DNA of 64,000 bases from UBA5072 sp963822145 (GTDB lineage: Bacteria > Bacteroidota > Bacteroidia > Bacteroidales > UBA10428): NCBI GenBank assembly GCA_963822145.1, contig CAWGGG010000001.1:310001-374000 (forward strand), written 5' to 3'. Position 1 is the first letter of the stretch; every line of letters begins with the position of its first letter. A program made the position numbers and the translations under genes. Of the stretch, positions 61,309-64,000 are shown piece after piece. The notes under the pieces are model-generated. The model ran no database searches and was not told where the DNA came from. It saw only the letters and a list, made by a program, of their open reading frames with translations.

Positions 61309-61842
61309 ATGAAAATATCCATTGCCAGTTGTTATGCTTTTCTGTTCCTGGCTTTTGTTTCGTTTGGATGCAGGAGCAAGGACCCGAAGAGCAACATCCC
61401 GGATATTGAAAGCATTTACAGCAATATCAGCTACCTGGACAGCCTGATGCATTCCAGCCAGACTGACAGCATCAGCCGGATCAGTGATCAAATCGGCAAC
61501 TTACTTGTTGCTTATACCAACCGGGCCCAGACGCCTGAAGACAAAGCCGTCCTGGATTCCTTGACCAGGATCCGTATGGTGACTCATGATTTCTTGCAGT
61601 TTTGCACCAGCACCAATACCAACCTCGAACTAATGGAACAGGATACCAGATCTGTTGAAAATCTCTACAGATCAGGAAAGATTAAAATCACCACTTATAC
61701 CGCCTCCCTTCTGGAGGCAGAGGAGATCCTGGTCGACCTCCAGAATCAGCTGGCTGAAAAGAACCTGTTGGCCCTGAAATATCTTCAAAATCAGGAAGCA
61801 CTTGTTAAACAGCTTTCTGCCCTGCCCCTTTTGGGAAACTAA
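61309..61842 (+). CDS. Helical lipoprotein of unknown function
   Basis: 177 residues. Signal peptide with lipobox VSFGC. The mature part is predicted to be mostly helical (LMHSSQTDSISRISDQIGNLLVAY; ASLLEAEEILVDLQNQLAEKNLLALKYL), with coiled-coil character and no recognised domain. 5 bp after serS and 5 bp before the EamA gene, so co-transcribed. Confidence 0.75.
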   Translation: MKISIASCYAFLFLAFVSFGCRSKDPKSNIPDIESIYSNISYLDSLMHSSQTDSISRISDQIGNLLVAYTNRAQTPEDKAVLDSLTRIRMVTHDFLQFCTSTNTNLELMEQDTRSVENLYRSGKIKITTYTASLLEAEEILVDLQNQLAEKNLLALKYLQNQEALVKQLSALPLLGN

Positions 61843-61847
61843 TCGAT

Positions 61848-62732
61848 ATGAAGAACCAGACAAAAGCTTATCTTTTTGCCTCACTCACGGTCTTCTTCTG
61901 GTCAACCGTGGCCACAGCCTTCAAAATTGCGCTGCGTGACATGCACTATATCCAGCTTCTCGCGGTTGCCAATATCACTTCCCTGCTGATTTTTACCATC
62001 CTGTTGCTGACTCAGGGAAAATTGAGGTTGCTAAGGGAAACAACACTTCATGGGATTGGGCTTTCGGCTTTACAGGGCCTGCTTAATCCTTTTGCCTATT
62101 ATCTGTTGGTTTTCAAGGCATACAGCCTGCTTCCGGCACAGGTTGCGCAACCGGCCAATTTCATCTGGCCGGTCGTACTGATGCTCCTGTCGGTTCCCCT
62201 GCTGAAACAACCCTTGAAATTCACCGGGGTCGCAGCCCTTCTGATTAGCTTTGCCGGTGTACTGATCCTTTCCAGTCAGGGTAACCTCAGCACCTTCAGT
62301 ATTGTTGAACCGCTGGGAATAGTACTGGCCCTGCTGTCCTCAGTTGTATGGTCACTCTTCTGGATCATCAACCTGAAGGATGATCGTGACAACCTGGTTA
62401 AACTGTTCCTGAGCTCCCTGTTTTCAGTTTTTTATGTTGTTATCCTGGCGCTTGTTACGGATAATCTTGCCCCCATCCAGGGGAAATCGTTGTATGCACC
62501 CCTATACATCGGACTTTTTGAGATGGGTATAACATTTGCTTTCTGGTTGAGAGCCCTGCAACTGTCCGATGCCACCGGAAAGGTTGCCGGCTTCATTTAC
62601 CTCACACCGTTTATTTCTTTGATCTTCATTCATTTTATCCTGCATGAAAGGCTTTATTATACTTCGGTGATCGGACTCTGCTTAATTGTCGGAGGGATTC
62701 TGACCGGACGAATTAAAAATAAGACTCCCTAA
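61848..62732 (+). CDS. EamA/DMT-family membrane transporter
   Basis: 294 residues, about ten membrane helices in two EamA halves: AYLFASLTVFFWSTVATAFKIAL in helix 1, then LGIVLALLSSVVWSLFWIINLK in the second half. LLPAQVAQPANFIWPVVLMLLSVPLLKQPL is typical of the family. Substrate unknown. Not closely similar to the EamA protein at 26147-27055. Confidence 0.88.
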   Translation: MKNQTKAYLFASLTVFFWSTVATAFKIALRDMHYIQLLAVANITSLLIFTILLLTQGKLRLLRETTLHGIGLSALQGLLNPFAYYLLVFKAYSLLPAQVAQPANFIWPVVLMLLSVPLLKQPLKFTGVAALLISFAGVLILSSQGNLSTFSIVEPLGIVLALLSSVVWSLFWIINLKDDRDNLVKLFLSSLFSVFYVVILALVTDNLAPIQGKSLYAPLYIGLFEMGITFAFWLRALQLSDATGKVAGFIYLTPFISLIFIHFILHERLYYTSVIGLCLIVGGILTGRIKNKTP

Positions 62733-62808
62733 ACCAAAATAAGGTTTTTCTCGTTTACTTTGTATTGAAATTAAATCCTTGCTGAATCTTCACATTCCAT
62801 CACATAAC

Positions 62809-64000
62809 ATGAAAACACGCACCCGATTAATTTGCCTGCTGTTCTTTGTTTTTGCTACTCTGATTTCCTGCAAAAAGGAAGAAGACAACACCATCGAAAT
62901 CGTCAACCGGGAGATCTATAATCTCATGAAGGCCGTCTATTTATGGAATACCCATTTACCAGGGGACATCAATACTTCAGCTTATGCAACACCGAACGAC
63001 CTGATGGATGCCTTGCGCTATGACCTATACGACCGGTGGAGCGCCGTTCTGACCAAGGAGGAGTTCAGCCAGTATTTTGAACAAGGGATCATGATCGGAC
63101 ACGGTTTTATGCTCGGCCTGGATGCCGGTGAAAACATCCGGATAGCTTTTATTTATCCCACCACCCAGGCATACACCCAGGGTGTCCGCAGGGGTTGGAT
63201 CATTACCAAAATAAATGGCACCGCAGTAACAACTGCCAATGTTTTTGATTTGCTGGGTGTTTCAGAAGTTGGTGTCACCAACACCATTACATTTCTCGAC
63301 AATAATGGATCAACAGTGGTTAAAATCCTGAGCAAGGAAGAAATCAGCATTTCCCCGGTTATACATGATGAAGTGATCACGCAAGGCACCGATAAAATCG
63401 GATACCTTGTTTTCCAGGATTTTATCGAAACGGGCAAGGACCAGCTGGATGATGTATTCGCCGGTTTCATGGCCGACGGCATCAATGAAATCATCATTGA
63501 TATGCGATACAACGGCGGTGGTGCCGTGGACGTTGCCGAGCACCTGGCCGGATGGCTCATCGGGAAAGACCATGGAAATCAACCCTTTGTCAAATACCAG
63601 CATAACCCGAACCTGGCCGCGCAACAAGATACTACGATCAATCTGCCTTCCAACCCGGCCGGTATAAGCCTTGACCGTATATTCTTTATCGGCACCGAAA
63701 ACACAGCCTCAGCCAGCGAACTGGTGATAAACGGAGTTAAACCCTACGTGGAATCGGTTTTGGCCGGGAGTATCACACATGGCAAGCCTGTAGGCATGTA
63801 TTCCTTCGCCTTCAATGAATACGACTATGTGGTATTGCCTGTCTGCTTTAAGTACACCAATGCCGATAATGAAGGGGATTTCTATGACGGCCTCCCGCCA
63901 ACACTTCCTGCCGATGATGATCTGACCAGGGATTTCGGCGATCCCGAGGAGACTTCCCTGAAAGTCATCCTGGATTATATCGAAACAGGCGCGGTGCCCC
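62809..64000 (+). CDS. S41-family peptidase lipoprotein, 3' end cut by window edge
   Basis: About 397 codons from the ATG at 62809 (MKTRTRLICLLFFVF) run off the right edge. Lipobox ATLISC, then an acidic linker. A PDZ-like domain at about 100-170 (AYTQGVRRGWIITKINGTAV) and the S41 core: IIIDMRYNGGGAVDVAEHLAG and the catalytic Ser in TENTASASELVINGVK. S41 peptidases are C-terminal-processing proteases; this one should be a cell-envelope enzyme. No promoter with a full consensus was seen (TTACTTTG at 62755-62762 is one mismatch off). Confidence 0.9.
   Translation, partial: MKTRTRLICLLFFVFATLISCKKEEDNTIEIVNREIYNLMKAVYLWNTHLPGDINTSAYATPNDLMDALRYDLYDRWSAVLTKEEFSQYFEQGIMIGHGFMLGLDAGENIRIAFIYPTTQAYTQGVRRGWIITKINGTAVTTANVFDLLGVSEVGVTNTITFLDNNGSTVVKILSKEEISISPVIHDEVITQGTDKIGYLVFQDFIETGKDQLDDVFAGFMADGINEIIIDMRYNGGGAVDVAEHLAGWLIGKDHGNQPFVKYQHNPNLAAQQDTTINLPSNPAGISLDRIFFIGTENTASASELVINGVKPYVESVLAGSITHGKPVGMYSFAFNEYDYVVLPVCFKYTNADNEGDFYDGLPPTLPADDDLTRDFGDPEETSLKVILDYIETGAVP

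Overview
The window is a piece of a Bacteroidota chromosome, most likely class Bacteroidia. The evidence is a SusC/SusD pair, STN- and carboxypeptidase-regulatory-domain TonB receptors, a DUF4249 lipoprotein, a short 286-residue primary sigma factor without region 1.1, and several promoters of the Bacteroidota form TTTG-N19-TAnnTTTG. Coding density is high and no phage, transposase, rRNA operon or CRISPR array was seen.

Layout. (1) 1-7237: minus-strand fused str/S10 ribosomal operon, rpsL-rpsG-fusA-rpsJ-rplC-rplD-rplW-rplB-rpsS-rplV-rpsC, with rpsC cut by the window edge and a consensus promoter at 7205-7237. (2) 7395-8336: a secreted (probably Tat-exported) sugar-phosphate-isomerase-like protein. 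(3) 8399-14812: a compact four-gene envelope operon of TonB receptor, DUF4249 lipoprotein, an MG2-like protein with a plug-like module but no barrel, and an unknown secreted protein. (4) 14863-17812: flavodoxin-fold oxidoreductase and a TPR protein. (5) 17961-23383: SusC, SusD and a PKD/CBM9-like lipoprotein without any nearby carbohydrate enzyme. (6) 23511-28223: rhomboid protease, FAD-dependent desaturase-like enzyme, a tiny lipoprotein, an EamA transporter and rpoD. (7) 28269-36736: glgB with a CotH-like secreted protein, ribF, ahcY, a HerA/DUF853 ATPase and a beta-hydroxyacid dehydrogenase. (8) 36742-39033: two apparently identical 995-bp direct repeats, each carrying a gene for a secreted 30-residue-repeat protein. 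(9) 39007-45686: complete trpEGDCFBA operon, preceded by a promoter, a leader peptide with four consecutive Trp codons and a terminator hairpin. (10) 45690-49226: tig-clpP-clpX chaperone/protease genes and tRNA-Leu(UAG). (11) 49293-58851: DUF362 ferredoxin-like protein, tatC-lptB, recQ, a glycosyltransferase, a hybrid histidine kinase and a bifunctional-nuclease-family protein. (12) 59010-64000: rplU-rpmA, serS, a lipoprotein, a second EamA transporter and a partial S41 protease.

Most of the window is housekeeping. The parts worth a second look are the trp leader with its WWWW peptide; the near-perfect duplication of the secreted repeat-protein gene, whose left copy carries a 27-bp tip of trpA; an in-frame Asn-Asn-His microsatellite inside trpA; and a set of 7-8 bp tandem arrays at gene 3' ends, two of which use the same octamer in opposite orientations. 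All functional assignments come from reading motifs and gene order; no database search or structure prediction was run.
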